Part shown: piece after piece, positions 6,553 through 7,344 of the stretch | How the letters are laid out: every line of letters starts with the position of its first letter | Position numbering within the stretch: position 1 is the first letter of the stretch | Assembly: GCA_022704725.1 (NCBI GenBank) | Contig: JAKJFV010000078.1 | Location: 1-7,344 of the forward strand | Direction of reading: 5' to 3' | DNA: 7,344 nt | Source: Spirochaetota bacterium | Lineage (GTDB): Bacteria > Spirochaetota > Spirochaetia > Treponematales > Treponemataceae | The notes under the pieces: model-generated | Databases searched by the model: none | What the model was told of the DNA's origin: nothing | The model's input: the letters and a program-made list of their open reading frames with translations, nothing else | Made by a program: the position numbers and the translations under genes

Positions 6553-6987
6553 ATGAGAAAAATGAAGCATTTATCAAAACTCAGGAAAAAGGGTTTTGAC
6601 GAGATTGTGCATCAGTTCCACGATGAGGTATTCGGCAGCATTGACTGTACTGAATGCGGTTTGTGCTGCAAAAATATGGGACCAATTTTCCGCAATACTG
6701 ATATTAAGCATATTTGTTCTGCTGTCGGCCTGGATCCGAAAAAGTTCTTTGAAGAGAACCTTGTTCAAGACCCCGACGGGGTAGGATTTATGCTCAAAGA
6801 ACTGCCCTGTCCTTTTCAGAATGAGGACAACACCTGCTCAATCTACGATGTTAGAACACTCTCCTGCAGTAATTTTCCGCATACAAAGTCTACAGGCATT
6901 CAAAAAAAACTTGTCGGGCTTGCCCTCGATTCTTTATACTGCCCCGCAGCTTTTTTAATATGTGAAAAAATTATTGAATCGTACTAA
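6553..6987 (+). CDS. YkgJ-family cysteine-cluster protein (putative metal-binding)
   Basis: From the first ATG it has 144 residues. It carries the hallmark CxxCxxCC cluster of the YkgJ family (PF03692): Cys32, Cys35, Cys38, Cys39. Then come PCPF (85-88), Cys95 in CSIYDVR, Cys105, the FPH motif at 108-110 and Cys130, spaced as in the family; the usual RP after IYDV is RT here. The family is thought to bind iron or zinc, possibly an Fe-S cluster, but its reaction is unknown. No signal peptide or membrane helix: cytoplasmic. The ATG at 6553 has no ribosome site, whereas a perfect AGGAGG at 6488-6493 lies 5 nt before in-frame ATC 6499. Starting there adds 18 residues (ITQYDSILERSK...) that look like the usual N-terminus of such proteins as I remember them, so the true protein is probably 162 residues. 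It stands alone, divergent from the cyclase, and ends at a strong hairpin. Confidence 0.9.
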   Translation: MRKMKHLSKLRKKGFDEIVHQFHDEVFGSIDCTECGLCCKNMGPIFRNTDIKHICSAVGLDPKKFFEENLVQDPDGVGFMLKELPCPFQNEDNTCSIYDVRTLSCSNFPHTKSTGIQKKLVGLALDSLYCPAAFLICEKIIESY

Positions 6988-7018
6988 CCAAAAGATGCAT
7001 GAGGCATCTTTTGGTTAG
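6984..7018. terminator. Strong bidirectional terminator hairpin
   Basis: CTAACCAAAAGATGC (6984-6998) and its exact reverse complement GCATCTTTTGGTTAG (7004-7018) form a perfect 15-bp stem with the 5-nt loop ATGAG. The stem begins one base before the stop codon of the YkgJ-family gene. On the plus strand it is followed by the fairly T-rich CAAGTTATTTTATATC; on the minus strand, after a short gap, by AATAATTTTTTC. It lies between two convergent genes and probably ends both. Confidence 0.75.
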
Positions 7019-7060
7019 CAAGTTATTTTATATCACCTTCTAATACCAAGAAAATGAGGT

Positions 7061-7344
7061 TTAGTTTAATACCAGTGTGTATTCACCCGGGGTACTTGAA
7101 CTATTATCTCGTATTATAAGGGTATAAGTACCGGTTTCTGTTGCTTTTGCTGAAACTTCAGCAGCCTTGTATCCCCAATCATAATCAAGAACTACACCCG
7201 TAGGAGAGATGAGTGCAATATAAGGATTGAAATCATTATTGTTTTTATCGCTTACAGATGCCGTTATGGTAGCGCCGGTATTAGCAGAGAATGTCCAGGG
7301 ATCGAGATCTCCATACGTTATAACACCGCTCTTCGTTTCACCCT
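7061..7344 (-). CDS. Secreted protein with C-terminal PPC-like beta domain, 3' end only
   Basis: The last 93 residues of a minus-strand gene whose start lies beyond the window; the frame is open from 7342 to the TAA at 7063-7061. The visible part reads GETKSGVITYGDLDPWTFSA, then GATITASVSD, PYIALISPTGVVLDYDWG, and TETGTYTLIIRD, ending PGEYTLVLN. This order (Gly-Asp-x-Asp-x-Trp/Tyr-x-Phe, a p-x-l-x-l-x-x-P-x-G strand, then TGTYT and a final GEYTL strand) is that of bacterial pre-peptidase C-terminal (PPC, PF04151) beta-sandwich domains, found at the ends of secreted or surface proteins. It is rich in Asp, Asn, Ser and Thr and has no cysteine, which fits an extracytoplasmic place. What the rest of the protein does cannot be seen. 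It is convergent with the YkgJ-family gene and shares the hairpin at 6984-7018. Family assignment is moderate, from pattern alone. Confidence 0.75.
   Translation of the reverse strand, partial: GETKSGVITYGDLDPWTFSANTGATITASVSDKNNNDFNPYIALISPTGVVLDYDWGYKAAEVSAKATETGTYTLIIRDNSSSTPGEYTLVLN

Noticed and set aside
1..7344. tRNA, rRNA, CRISPR arrays, insertion sequences, phage genes
   Set aside because: None seen: no regularly spaced repeats, no transposase or integrase motifs, and almost all the sequence is explained by the genes listed.

Overview
The window looks like chromosome from a spirochaete, most likely Treponema or a close relative. This rests on a large CHASE2 adenylate cyclase with a short TPR-like tail, of the type common in that group, together with AT-leaning base composition and clear AGGAG-type ribosome sites. 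No 16S or housekeeping gene is present, so the assignment is an inference from gene style and not a proof.

Left block (1-3157): a divergent sensing and export module. On the minus strand is an ABC ATPase (382-1314), followed 33 nt later by the first 116 codons of an ABC-2 type permease that leaves the window at base 1. On the plus strand, from the same 65-nt intergenic region, is a membrane histidine kinase of the NarL/DesK class (1380-2534), overlapping by 4 nt a LuxR-type response regulator (2531-3157). The set resembles the Bacillus LnrJK (two-component) and LnrLMN (ABC exporter) system for resistance to membrane-active compounds, with the two halves turned away from each other. The regulator probably controls the exporter; recurring GTCA half-sites in and beside the shared promoter region are candidate operators.

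Middle block (3174-6360, minus strand): a class III adenylate cyclase with a periplasmic CHASE2 sensor carrying helical insertions, followed 25 nt later by a small secreted protein of unknown function. The two are probably one transcript. This block is convergent with the two-component operon, with only 16 nt between the stop codons.

Right block (6361-7344): a YkgJ-family cysteine-cluster protein on the plus strand, divergent from the cyclase, ended by a strong 15-bp perfect hairpin that begins at its stop codon. Then comes the C-terminal end of a secreted protein with a PPC-like beta domain on the minus strand. The YkgJ gene has a curious 5' end: a perfect AGGAGG sits 5 nt before an in-frame ATC, with no ATG, GTG or TTG nearby, while the first ATG lies 60 nt downstream without a ribosome site.

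I see no mobile element, CRISPR array, tRNA or rRNA. No stretch of 300 bases lacks a gene. Most of the window is ordinary; the best leads are the unusual YkgJ start, the divergent TCS/ABC control region, and the secreted partner of the cyclase. I do not claim a wholly new system.
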